Below, piece by piece: positions 30,913 through 41,400 of a DNA stretch of 64,000 nucleotides. A model generated the notes under the pieces. The model saw only the letters and a program-made list of their open reading frames with translations, made no database searches and was not told where the DNA came from. The number at the start of each line of letters is the position of its first letter. Positions within the stretch are counted from its first letter, which is position 1. The stretch comes from Aquilaria yunnanensis (Eukaryota > Streptophyta > Magnoliopsida > Malvales > Thymelaeaceae), in contig CM077598.1 of the NCBI GenBank assembly GCA_039654915.1, positions 75,978,041 through 76,042,040 on the forward strand, read 5' to 3'. A program made the position numbers and the translations under genes.

Positions 30913-32684
30913 TTGATTATGGTGAAAAACTCAATAGTGATGACCTTAACTTGCCACTCTTTCCAGAAAGTTAGACCTCATCTATTGCCCCCCAACTATT
31001 GTGATCTTTATGCATGCTTGGTTTGAGGGTTGCTTTTGTGTTCTAAACCGCATTTGCAGGTTTTCAGTCTAGAATCCATAGCTCACTTTTTTTGTTTTCT
31101 TTCTTTTGCTCTAACTTGAGCCCTTTTTCCCTCTTTTTTTTTTTTGTTTTTTTTTGTTTCCCCTTTTTTTTTTTGTGAGCTATGGTGATGACATACTTGA
31201 TAACTCTCTTGAAGTGAGATGACTCAAGTGGCCTTGCTTGCTCGTGCTTGTTCTCAGTCCTTTTTGGTTTTGAATTTTCCCTTGTTGTCTTTTGATGGAA
31301 GGGATGAATTTCTCTTTTCGGAGTTTGTGTTGCAAAGAACTGAGATCATAGCCCTTTTGAAGTGAAATGATTCAAGTGGCCTTAGTTGCTTGTGTTTGCT
31401 CTCAGTCTCTTTTTTTTGTTTTGGATTTTCCCTTTAATGGCTTTTGATGGAAGGGATGAACTTCTTTCCTTTGTTGGAATTTGTGTTGCGGAAAACTGAG
31501 AATCTTTTTTTTTTTGTATTGAGCATTTGTGAGAATTGGGAGGTCACTGATGTCATTTAATATGAGAGCTACCTTGTTTGGAAGCTAACCCCAGACTTCT
31601 TGCAAGGATGTTGATAACCACTATGAATTCTTTTTTTGAGAGTTGGGGTGCAACATATGAAATCCTTCATACTAGATTTGACAGCACTTTCAAGATCGCC
31701 ACTATTAAATCTCCCTTAACTTTTTATTTTCACCCACGAGTAGTATCGTTTTCAAAGTAAAGTGTGATAGCAATAATGGATAGTATAATGGAAAGGAGTG
31801 AGAGATGGATATAAAAACGGAATTTTTGGTAAGGAGTGGTAGAATGTGTAGGTGTAATAATTGAATTTTTGGTAAAAATTGGTAGAATGTGTAGATGTAA
31901 TAATGGAATTAAAAAGTGGTAGAATGCACACATAACATCTTTTTGTTGGAGAACAAAAAGAATTACCAGTTGTCAAAAAGTAAAGTGTGATGGCAATAAT
32001 AGATAGTATAATGGCAAAGAGTGTAAAAATGGAAAGTAGTAGAATGCACGCATTACATCTTTTTGTTGTACCAGAAAAAGAATACCAGGTGTCCATCTAA
32101 CAAAGACTACACCCTAGATTCTGGACTAAATCTAGGAGATTTTTACTATTAGATTACTTTTGCAAGCTTTCAAAGATACAAGTTTATTCAAAGGATTCCC
32201 TGTCATTCAAAAGTGTGTGCGGACTATTAGGTCAAATCTGACTTGGAGCCCTTCCAAAATTAATGTAATTCCAGCTCAAAATCTTCACTTTCAATTACCA
32301 ATCACATCGGGCCTAGCAACTTGGACTCGACCAACTGTTGGACCTTGAATTTCAATATGACAGAATTTTCAGTTACATTTGGGATTTGGGTCACACCAAC
32401 TTGGAAGAGAAGGTCACTTGGTCTTTACTACTATTGATATAGATGATAGCAGAATGCCTTCTTCAGCAAAGACTGTGATTAACTTTCCTTCAAAAATGAA
32501 TTTCATTTTTTGGTGTAATGAGGAGGGAATTGCTCCGGCCATATTTTCTATCTTGGACTCTATATCTATGAGACGTCCTTCGGTTTGTTCTGTCATTAGT
32601 CTTGTTTGGAGCCGAGTTGGATATCGGTGTTGAGGTCCAATTTTACCTTTTTAAAGGAATATTTATTTTATTAGACTCTACATG

Positions 32685-32845
32685 TATGTAATTGATGCAA
32701 TGGATGCATGCAATACATAATGAGATTATGTTTTTTATCAAAATTTATATGCACGTGATTGATGTAATGGAATACATGCAATGAGATTATTTTTATCAGA
32801 TTTTATATGCATGTGATTGATGTAATGGATGTATGCAATGAGTGA
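32685..32845. repeat. Three tandem units, about 65-70 bp
   Basis: Units share TATATGCACGTGATTGATGT-type sequence followed by AATGGA, TGCAATGAGATTAT and TTTTATCA. They lie inside the leader of element G. Confidence 0.7.
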
Positions 32846-33562
32846 GCTTGATTATCAACTATTGTGAAACTTCAAGACTTCTAGTTATTATTATAAAGAC
32901 CAAAAAGTTAGCATAATTTGATGCGTGGTTTTGATGCATGAAGAATAATTGCACAGAACAGAAGTATAACAAAAGAAAAATAAGGTTATTAACAAGTTAA
33001 ATAGTAATTAACAACTCATGAAGTATTATGGATAAACAAGTTAAAACCATACGAAGAAAAGTGTAGAGTAACAACACAGCATAACAAGGATATGCTTATG
33101 GTGTTGGTAAAATGGTAGAAATTCTATGGTCAGTTCTATGGTTAAGTGGGGAGTTCTATATGCATAAGGTGGCTTATCAAAAAGGCAAGGGATAGTTCCC
33201 GAATCCCGTCACTAAATCATAGTGACGGCCCGATTCCTTACCCTCTAGGGTTAATGTAAGGAATGGATTAATTCGAGTCGTAGCTTTTCGTGGGCCCATG
33301 CAGAGACTAACCGTCTCAGGAGGCAATACACTACTTTGTTACTTTGAAACCGGTGAAGGCTTGGAGACCATGGCCTCACAAGGACAACAACACCAATTCC
33401 GCTTAGAAAGAATTGTGTTCGATTTGAGAAAGCTCGGGTATAGAGCTTCATATTGTGAATGCATTATGCATGTTTAGAATAAGTAAATATAACATATAAA
33501 TCCACATAATAAGCAAAGTAAATCAAAACAAATCAACTTTAGGCTCGACTCACTAACCAGAG

Positions 33563-33580
33563 TCCCCAGCGGAGTCGCCA
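33563..33580 (-). other. Primer binding site of element G
   Basis: The minus strand reads TGGCGACTCCGCTGGGGA, three bases from the LTR. Its complement, TCCCCAGCGGAGTCGCCA, fits the 3' end of a plant tRNA-Arg of the GACTCC... acceptor type with added CCA. The tRNA identity is from memory. Ogre elements are known to use tRNA-Arg. Confidence 0.7.
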
Positions 33581-33583
33581 AGC

Positions 33584-35467
33584 TGTGGCAACGTTGGGTT
33601 TTCTTGGAGTCGCCACCAATCTGTTTACCTAGGTCGATTGGACACCTTAAAATTGGTCTGCGAGAGTTCAGGGATCGGGAGTACGGTTACGCTAAAACAA
33701 CTTTGTTATAGCGCCCAAAATTGGCACCTTAGTTGATTTTAATTTTGTTTTGCTTTGCTTTTAGAAAATATTCAGTTAATTTTCAAACTAGAAATTTTAA
33801 CTGAATTAATCGGATGTGGATTTTTAAATTAATTTATATAAAATTTGATACTTCCGAACCATGGACTCTGCCGAGTCATTTGGACACGGAAGATTTAATT
33901 CCGAACCATGGACTCTGCCGAGTCACCCGGACACGGAATTTGATGAAATTTTAAATAAATTAATCCATATTGTAAATATGGATTTTTACCTTTTTATTTA
34001 TTTAATTTTTAAAAAGTTGATATTTTCCAAACCGTAGATCCTGCCGGATCATGCGGATATGGAAATTATTTATAGTTAATTATTATTTTATTATTTTATG
34101 GAATCAATTATTAGTTTAACTTATAAGCCTTTTTTATTAAATTTGTTAATGATTTTTAAAAAAATCTTTCTTTTTTATATCTTATTATTCTTTTCTTTCT
34201 TTTCTTTTCTTTTCTTTATCTTTTTGATTTTTATCTTTCTCTTATCTTTCTTTTCTTTTTCTTATCTGATTTTTCTTGTTTAATGAAGGATATTTATTAT
34301 TTAAAGAATTACTCAATTTATAAAAGAATTAAAAAAAATAATTAATTTTTTATTTAATAAGAAGTTAATTTAAAGGAATCAAAGAGTTTAAAAATAAAAA
34401 TCTTTGATCATGGTACGGGGCGTTGTTACTCAGCCAGACCCTCTTCACCAGGTGAAGCAGCTCAAAAGCGGGCACGAGACAGTTTCCGGCCAATATACCA
34501 TGAACTAAAAAAAATTTTTTTTTTGACTTAACAACATGGTTCAGATTTATTTTACATATATATTTTTTTATGGCTAATTTCTTTAAATGAAATGAGTTTA
34601 ACCATAAAATAAAGAAAAATTAAATAATAATAAATAAAGTGGAGGTTTTCTTCTTTTTTTTTTTAGTTAATTAATAGAAATTAATTTAATCAATTTTTTT
34701 TAATACACACACAGATACATATGTATAGATATATATATTTTAACTAACACTATAAAAAAAATGTCCCCTTAAACTAATAATATATATTTTTGTTAAATTA
34801 ATTAATTAATTTTTTTCTTTTTTTTAGTTAATAATTTTTAATTAATTAATTATTTTTTTTTTAATAGTCGGATGAAATTGGGTGTTAACAGCTTGGCAGT
34901 ATAAAATTAGTATAAAAGCACATTTCGGAAGTATAAAATTTTATGAAAACCCCAACTCGTAAATCCCGAAGTATTTGTGTATTTTCTGGGGCTTTTCCTG
35001 GAAAAGATGAAGAGTATTTAAAGGCAGCCAACCATCTGGGTAGAGTATTAGCTGAGCGAAAAATACATTTAGTTTATGGAGGAGGTAGTGTCGGATTAAT
35101 GGGAGGTGTAGCATCAGCAGCATCTCTAGGAGGCCAAAAACGTCGGTCGACCCAAAAATTCATGTGACAAACTACCAAATGCTCCTGGAACTTTCAGAAT
35201 TTGTCAATTTTTCCCGAAACTTCTTAATTTTGTCATTTTTACCTCAAACTTTTAAATTTTGCCATTTTTTGGAGTTTTCTTTTTTTCTTTCAAATACACA
35301 CATATATCATTTTAAATCAAATATTCACAAAACAAAAATGTATTTTAAGCTAATTAAAATTTTTAGTAATCATAATAATAATAAAAATAATAATTTTTTA
35401 TTTAATTTCTTTTATTTAATTTCTTTTAAAAAAATTTTTTATGGTCGGACGAAATTGGGTGTCAACA
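33584..35467 (-). repeat. 5' LTR of element G (1884 bp, rearranged)
   Basis: TGTGGCAACG...GGTGTCAACA, next to the PBS and bounded by AGTGT. Compared with the 3322-bp 3' LTR it lacks the inverted repeat and GC/purine block: sequence like 8575 is fused to sequence like 11165 near 34655. It also holds an internal copy of the LTR end (GGTGTTAACAGC at 34880-34892), which includes the first bases of the internal region, followed by a LOG fragment and a second LTR end. The segment 33850-34060 carries three related CCATGGACTCTGCCGAGTCA-type motifs. Confidence 0.75.
34944..35133 (+). pseudogene. 190-bp inverted fragment of the LOG-like gene inside G 5' LTR
   Basis: It matches codons 3-65 of the LOG-like gene (15500 down to about 15311) with two base differences that I can see (CATTTGGG to CATCTGGG, TCTTTAGG to TCTCTAGG). 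It is on the plus strand, opposite to the LOG-like gene and to element G. A chance ATG at 34943 opens it, and it ends abruptly at GGAGG|CCAAAA. It cannot encode an enzyme because the PGGxGTxxE region is missing. Confidence 0.9.
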
Positions 35468-35472
35468 AGTGT

Positions 35473-37119
35473 CCCAGACTTTTGGCCCGAAATACGCATC
35501 CTCGCGATGTCACCGGGCCTTCGGAGGGACTCACAGCTGTTTTACGACTTCTCTAAGGACCCCCCGGACACCCTCAGCGAATTTTACGAAAGGGCAGAAC
35601 AGCACATGACTGCCGAGGAGCTCAGAATGGGTAGGCTGAAGTCCGATCACGCCCGCGTCAAAGGCTCCAGCCAGCAAACTCGGCATCCGACTAAACAGAC
35701 AGGCCGAGGTTGGAGACTGAGGGGAAGGAAACTCCCAATTTTCACACCCCTGAATACCACACGGACAAACATCCTCATGACGATGGAAAGGCAGGGGACG
35801 CAGGTTCAGCGGCCACAGGCCATGACCGCCGACAACAGAAAGAATATGAAGAAGTTCTGCCAGTTTCACCGCGACCACGGTCACGACACCGAAGACTGCT
35901 TCGAATTGAAGAAGTATATAGAGTCGCTGATAAAACAGGGCCAACTTCGGCGTTATCTGCGCATGCCTTCCCCGAAAGGGAGAAAAGAGGAGGAAGGAAA
36001 GGCAAAAGATGAGGACTACGACTCCGATAAGCGGAGAAACCGAAGTCTGAAAAGGTGCCCCCCACCTCCTGTAGGAATCATACAGACAATAACGACGGGA
36101 CTGTTATCCTTGGAAAGAAAGAGGAAGGCCAGAGAAATAGCAGTCATGGAGTATCAAAGTCCAACAAAAGAGCTAGCCCGAAAGGATGGTTCCGCCGTCA
36201 TTTTTCCCCATGACGACCCATCGTTGATCATGGCGAGAATAGAAACTGGGACATCAAGAGAGTGCTGCTTGACGACGGATCAAATGCGGACGTCTTGTTT
36301 TCACACTTGCTGCCGAGGTTGGGTGTATCTGCCAGCGACCTCAAGCCCGTCACCTCGCCTACCTTCGGGGTAGGTCCAGCCGAGCTGCCCATCCTCGGTT
36401 GGATCGATCTCCCGTTGATGTTGAAAGGGACTTCGGTGATGGGGACAGAAGAGTTGTACGCCTCCACAATGGCAAGGTTCATCGTTATGGATGTCCCTTC
36501 ATCGTACAACACCATCCTTGGAAGACAGACATAGGGAAACCTGCCCATTCGCCCTGATGTCAAGTACTTAACCGTCACTTTCGCCGCCAAGGATGGACAT
36601 GCGGAAATCTTCATAGATCAAGGCGAAGTAAGGAACGTGTTCATCAAAACACGAAAGGCTCCAGCAAACAACTCCGCGCAAGCTGTGGAAGCAAAAGCAC
36701 CGAAAAAGGGCGAGGCAGAGAGTCCCGCGAAGGCGGAAACGGAAACAGTAGAACTTGTCCTAGGTCAATCTACCCGAATGGGGAAGAGCTTGGCCGAAGG
36801 TGGCAAGAAAAAACTTGTATCTTTTCTCCTGGAAAATAAAGATCTCTTCGCCTCAAAGTAAGTCCGGAAGCAAAGCCTGTCCGGCAAAAGAAACGAGGCA
36901 TCTCAGCCCATAAAAATAACTTCGTCAAAACCGAAGTCCAGTGCCTGTTAGACGCTGGTGTCATCAGGTAGGTCAAATACCCCGAATGGTTGAGCAACGT
37001 GGTTATCGCCACTAAAGAAGGAAGCAGCAAACTCCGGATGTGCATCGACTTCAGAAACTTGAACGATGCTTGCCCAAAAGACTCATACCCTCTCTCACCG
37101 ATAGACCAATTGGTAGACT
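35473..37119 (+). pseudogene. Element F gag-pol, second part, truncated in RT
   Basis: It continues gag from 8070 after removal of element G (PDFWPEIRILAM...). The zinc knuckle CQFHRDHGHDTEDC is at about 35856 and the protease LLDDGSNADVLF at about 36262, with a frameshift just before it. Near 36860 about 54 bp (the YSPKDMPGVN region) is deleted, a TAG interrupts at about 36969, and homology ends at 37119 after the RT block CIDFRNLNDACPKDSYPL. The rest of pol and the 3' LTR are missing. Confidence 0.85.
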
Positions 37120-37147
37120 AATTATCAAGTCTTGGCTGCCTCCCCCA

Positions 37148-37594
37148 TGTTGGGATAACCCCACAATTCAACCCTTAGACTTAAGTCAAAAGCTTGAACA
37201 CCTTAAGGTTTACCCTAGGACATTTAGGTCCTTATTGCCTTTAGTGTTTCCTTTGTCAAAACTTGTCTTCCATGAGTAATTTGGTCCTCCAATAGCACTT
37301 TCATACCATTTATATCCTTCCCATAACTCTCCAAGTCTCTTTTTTGAGAGTTTTGCAATTGAGTACCCAAATTTCCAAAACCTTACAAAAAAGTCCGTAG
37401 GCTACTTGACAAACAAGCAATCCTTTAGGCTTTTCTTGGGGCCAAGTTACCAACTTGGAACACTTTTAAGGAGGTGTTGCTCATGCCTTTTACCCCCCAC
37501 ACTTCAATCACTATGGTGAGAATTGCACAATATAATGGTTTTTAGCCATTATGACATGCTTGTAATTCTCCCATTTTGTGAGGTGGTAACAACA
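37148..37594. repeat. Possible copia-type solo LTR (447 bp)
   Basis: It begins TGTTGGGATAAC and ends GGTAACAACA, with TGTTG/CAACA inverted termini typical of Ty1/copia LTRs. It resembles nothing else in the window. The flanks (CCCCA, TGTGT) do not form a target duplication, so boundaries and class are tentative. It sits at the broken join between F and C. Confidence 0.35.
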
Positions 37595-37617
37595 TGTGTC
37601 ACGATTTGAACAAGCTG
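37595..37617 (+). repeat. Left piece of element C 5' LTR
   Basis: TGTGTCACGATTTGAACAAG matches the CACGTGTCATGATCTGAAC promoter block of the family. Joined to 48675 onward (TTTTGGCCTCCTATAAATAC) it restores the usual order promoter block, then TATA. Element B is inserted between them. Confidence 0.6.
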
Positions 37618-37619
37618 TG

Positions 37620-38473
37620 CTGTCGCCTCAATCTGGCCGAATACCCTGCCACAACAACGGCTAGAAGAACTGGCGCTTCCCGGGAATAGGTGGAATCATG
37701 CACCTCGGGAGATAGCCTGAGAGCTCCGAGCCTCGGCACGCCAGTAAAACTTGAGGACTCCATTCGCCCCCCAAGGTTGTGAACAACGCGCCTTCGGAAA
37801 AGTGGCACCAGACATTGCTGCCCGAATATGATATCCCCGAAGGCGGAACCCCCTGGAACTGGGAACCCCCGAACTGAGGGTAGGCTTCCCGAAGAGGCTC
37901 TGTCCGAACTAGAGGACGACCTCGCCCAGGGACCTCGGGAGTACGGCAGGCGCATTTAAGGAAGCATTTAAGGAAGCCTCTGACACGTCCCGCCACAGAC
38001 GTAAAAAGTCACCCTGACGCACAGACGCCATCAGAATCATATCATGGCCCGTCTCAGCACAAGGCTCGAGGCCATCTAGTTACCAACTATCTGTCCCCTA
38101 CGCCCAGACGTTCAGGAGCATCCGACCGCACACGTGTCATGATCTGAACGGGCTAGGTATTCCTATATATACAGGAAATAAATACTTGACAGGAGGTTGG
38201 CAGGCCGGATATACAGCTCCCACACTCTGAGAAAATACCAAGCGAGACTTTTCTGCCTTTCTCTTTGAGCTAGTGACTTTCTCCTTCTTCCGGCCACCAC
38301 TGACTTGGGCATCGGAGGCTCCCCCCCCGGAAAAACACTCCGGGGGCCTCCTAACCCTGTTTACCAGCTTTTCAGGTACTCTCCTTGGGGCGATCCACCT
38401 TCCAGGCGTTCTTCCTCCTACAAGTCTCCTCAACAGTCATCATGACTCACAACGATGAGGCCTTGGGCCATCA
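37620..38473 (+). repeat. 5' LTR of element B (854 of 867 bp)
   Basis: Aligns with the 3' LTR from its base 14 (CTGTCGCCTC) to the final CCATCA. The missing start is TGATAGCCAAAGG. The gag ATG at 38442 lies within it. Confidence 0.9.
38131..38171 (+). promoter_or_regulatory. LTR promoter: G-box block and TATA box
   Basis: CACGTGTCATGATCTGAACG is followed after about 13 bases by CTATATATACAGG. The same order occurs in the LTRs of A, D, F and the solo LTR at 1829, and in weaker form in E2. CACGTG is a G-box core, a known binding site of plant bZIP and bHLH factors. Transcription should start about 30 bp past the TATA box, leaving the gag ATG (38442) downstream. Confidence 0.65.
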
Positions 38474-41400
38474 TTTGGCGCCGTCTGTGGGAACCCGCTC
38501 GCAGATTGCCGTCGTTGAGACTCGGCGTTCTAAGGACAAGGGACTCCCAAGGTCCTCGTCCGCGCCTGAGATACAACCGGCTGCTGAGCAGACACTCCCA
38601 GAGACTTCTACGCCCGAGGAGGACCGCCCTCTGGTAATCACCATGAGCTTCTTGAGGGACTTTCAGCGCTCGGTCGTTGCTGAAATGACTCAGCAGATCG
38701 ACCGAAGATGGCCACAGCAGTCACAGGCCCAGAAACCCTCCTCATCAACACGCCCTCGGGAGAGAAGCCCCAAGTCTACACACCGCAGTTCAGAAAGTGG
38801 AGATCCTCGCGGAGAATCATCCACAGAAGATATAGCCCTTGGGAAACGGCCTGTGGGACAAACCGGGTCCAAGCGACCGAGAGTCTCACAGCGAAGCAGT
38901 TCGTCGCCCGAGGCGAGGGCCCTGACCCCTCCGCGCCGAACTCGCTCCCCGAAAAGGCACCGTCGATCTCCCTCCCGCGAAAATGGTCCTAGCGCCACTG
39001 CGCTTATGGAAAGGATATTGGCACGGCTGGACAGAGTGGAGAAGCAAGTGACCAGAAAACCCGTTTGGGACTGGCTGTCGGGGGCATTATGCGAAGATGG
39101 CCCCCCGTTTATTCACACCGTCGTTGAGGCAGCTATGCCAGGCGACTTCAGAGTGCCTAGGCTGGAGATCTATGATGGCCGGACTGATCCACAGGCCCAT
39201 CTGACGAAGTACAGGCGGAGCATGATAATGCACGGAGCTGATGACGCTACCATGTGCAAATGCTTTGAAGTCACCCTCACGGGCCCAGCAACAGCATGGT
39301 ACAATTCGTTGCCCCCAGGGACTATCACTGAGTTTCAGGAGTTGTCCACAGCCTTTACCCAGCAGTTCATTGGGAGCAGGCCGACGGCCAAAATGCCTGT
39401 ACAGATGTTCGACATAGAGCAGAGAAACGGAGAGACGATCCGAGACTATGTTGAACGATTCAACAGGGAAGCACTCAGCGTCCCGGACTTCTGGCCCGAA
39501 ATCCGCATCCTCGCTATGACACGGGGCCTTCGGCGTGACTCACAGCTGTTCTACGAGTTCTCAAAGGACCCCCCGGAGACCCTCGGAGAATTTTACCGAA
39601 GGGCAGAGCAGCACATGACAGCCGAGGAATTGAGGATGGCGGGGCCGAAGTCTGATCATCACCGCGCCGAAGGGTCCAGCCAGCAAGCTCGGCATCTTTC
39701 TGAACATACAGGTCGACCACGGCGAATGCGAGGAAAGAAACCTCAAAGTTTCACACCCTTGAGCACGACACGGACCAACATTCTCATGGCGCTGGAAAGG
39801 CAAGGGACGCAGATTCGGCGGCCAAAGGCCATGGCCGCCGATAATAAGAAGAATGCCAAGAAGTTCTGCCAGTTTCATCGCGACCACGGTCATGACACCG
39901 AAGACTGCTTCCAGCTGAAGAAGTACATAGAGTCGCTGATCAAACAGGGCCAACTTCGCAAGTACCTGCGGATGCCCTCCCCAAAGGGCAGAAAAGAGGA
40001 GGAAGAGAGGGCCGAAAATGAGGACTATGACTCCGACAGGCGGAGAAACAGAAGTCCAAAAAGGCGCCTTCCACCTCCAGTAGGGGTCATCCAAACCATC
40101 ACCACGGGGCTCCCATCCTCGGAAAGAAAGTGGAAGGCCAGAGAAATTGCGGTTATGGAGTATCAAAGTCCATCAAAGAAATTGGCTCGCAAAGATGGCT
40201 CCACTATCGTCTTCCCCCACGACGACCCGCTGCTGATAATGGCGAGAATAGGGAACTGGGACGTCAAGAGAGTGTTGCTTGATGATGGCTCAAATGCTGA
40301 CGTCCTATTCTCGCACTTACTGCCGAGCTTGGGCATCTCCAGCAGCGAGCTGAAACCTGTCACCACGCCCACCTTCGGCGTTGGGCCATCCGAACTACCC
40401 GTCCTCGGATGGATCGACCTCCCTTTGATGATGAAAGGCACTTCGGTAGACGGAGCAGCTGAGTTGTACGCGTCCACAATGGCAAGATTCATCGTCATGG
40501 ACGTCCCGTCTTCGTACAACGCCATCCTTGGAAGGCAGACTCAGGGGAACCTGCACATTCGCCCCGATGTGAAGTACTTGATTGTCACATTCGCCACCAA
40601 GGATGGAGATGCAGAGGTCTTCATCGACCAAGCCGAGGTAAGAAAGGTGTTTGTAAAAACACGAAAGGCTCCGGCAAACAGCTCTACACAAACGGTGGAG
40701 GCAAAGGCGCAGGAGAAAGGCAAAAAAGGAGATCCCGCAGAAGCAGAAACGGAAGCAGTAGATCTTGTCCCAGGACAATCTACCCGAATAGGGAAGAGCT
40801 TGGCCAAAGGTGATAAGGAAAATCTTGTATCCTTTCTGCTAAAAAATAAAGATCTGTTTGCCTACTCGCCGAAAGACATGCCAGGAGTGAACCCTGGCAT
40901 AATACAGCACAGCCTCAAAGTAAGCCCGGAAGCAAAACCTATCAGGCAAAAGAAACGAAGCATCTCAGCCCACAAAAGCAACTTCGTGAAAACCGAAGTC
41001 CAGCGCCTATTGGATGCTGAAGTTATCAGGGAGGTAAAATACCCCGAATGGTTAAGCAACGTGGTCATTGCCACAAAAGAAGGTAGCAGCAAACTCCGGA
41101 TGTGCATTGATTTCAGAAACTTGAACGATGCTTGCCCGAAAGACTCATTTCCCCTCCCGCCAATAGATCAACTGGTAGATTCAACGGCCGAATACGGGCT
41201 CCTGAGCTTCCTAGATGCCTTCAGCGGCTACCATCAGATAAGGATGGACCCCGAAGATGAAGAGAAAACTGCCTTCATCACCGAGGGAGGAACGTACTGC
41301 TATATCAGAATGCCCTTCGGGCTGAAAAATGCAGGAGCCACCTACCAGAGACTGATGAACAAGGTCTTTAAAGACCAAATGGGGAGAAACATGGAAGTAT

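Larger units (their letters stand above)
29113..33562 (-). other. Leader region of element G without recognisable genes
   Basis: 4.45 kb, AT-rich, between the PBS and zinc-motif unit 3. No frame longer than about 85 codons, and none with a known motif. It holds a perfect hairpin ATGCGGG-TTGGT-CCCGCAT at 29502-29520, T-rich runs near 31080-31170, a pair of similar segments of about 180 bp (31200-31330 and 31365-31480, sharing TTTTGATGGAAGGGATGAA), another pair around 31760 and 31985, and the arrays listed separately. Position and emptiness fit the untranslated leader of a large non-autonomous retroelement. Confidence 0.55.
8071..35467 (-). mobile_element. Element G: large non-autonomous LTR retroelement carrying cellular and virus-like genes
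   Basis: Both ends are fixed by a 5-bp target duplication, AGTGT at 8066-8070 and 35468-35472. Excising 8071-35467 rejoins element F gag in frame. The minus-strand order is 5' LTR (33584-35467), PBS (33563-33580), a 4.4-kb leader, zinc-motif genes (28564-29112, 27726-28274), nested element A, a third zinc-motif copy (15925-16475), a LOG-like gene (14877-15506), minisatellites, a polypurine tract and the 3' LTR (8071-11392). No gag, RT or integrase belonging to G is visible, so it would need proteins from another element. Without the nested insertion it would be about 16.4 kb. The tRNA-Arg-like PBS suggests kinship with Ogre/Tat elements; that is inference. Confidence 0.8.

Noticed and set aside
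29572..32633. Small ORFs (60-115 codons) in the G leader
   Set aside because: AT-rich or T-run translations, not conserved between the repeated segments that contain them.
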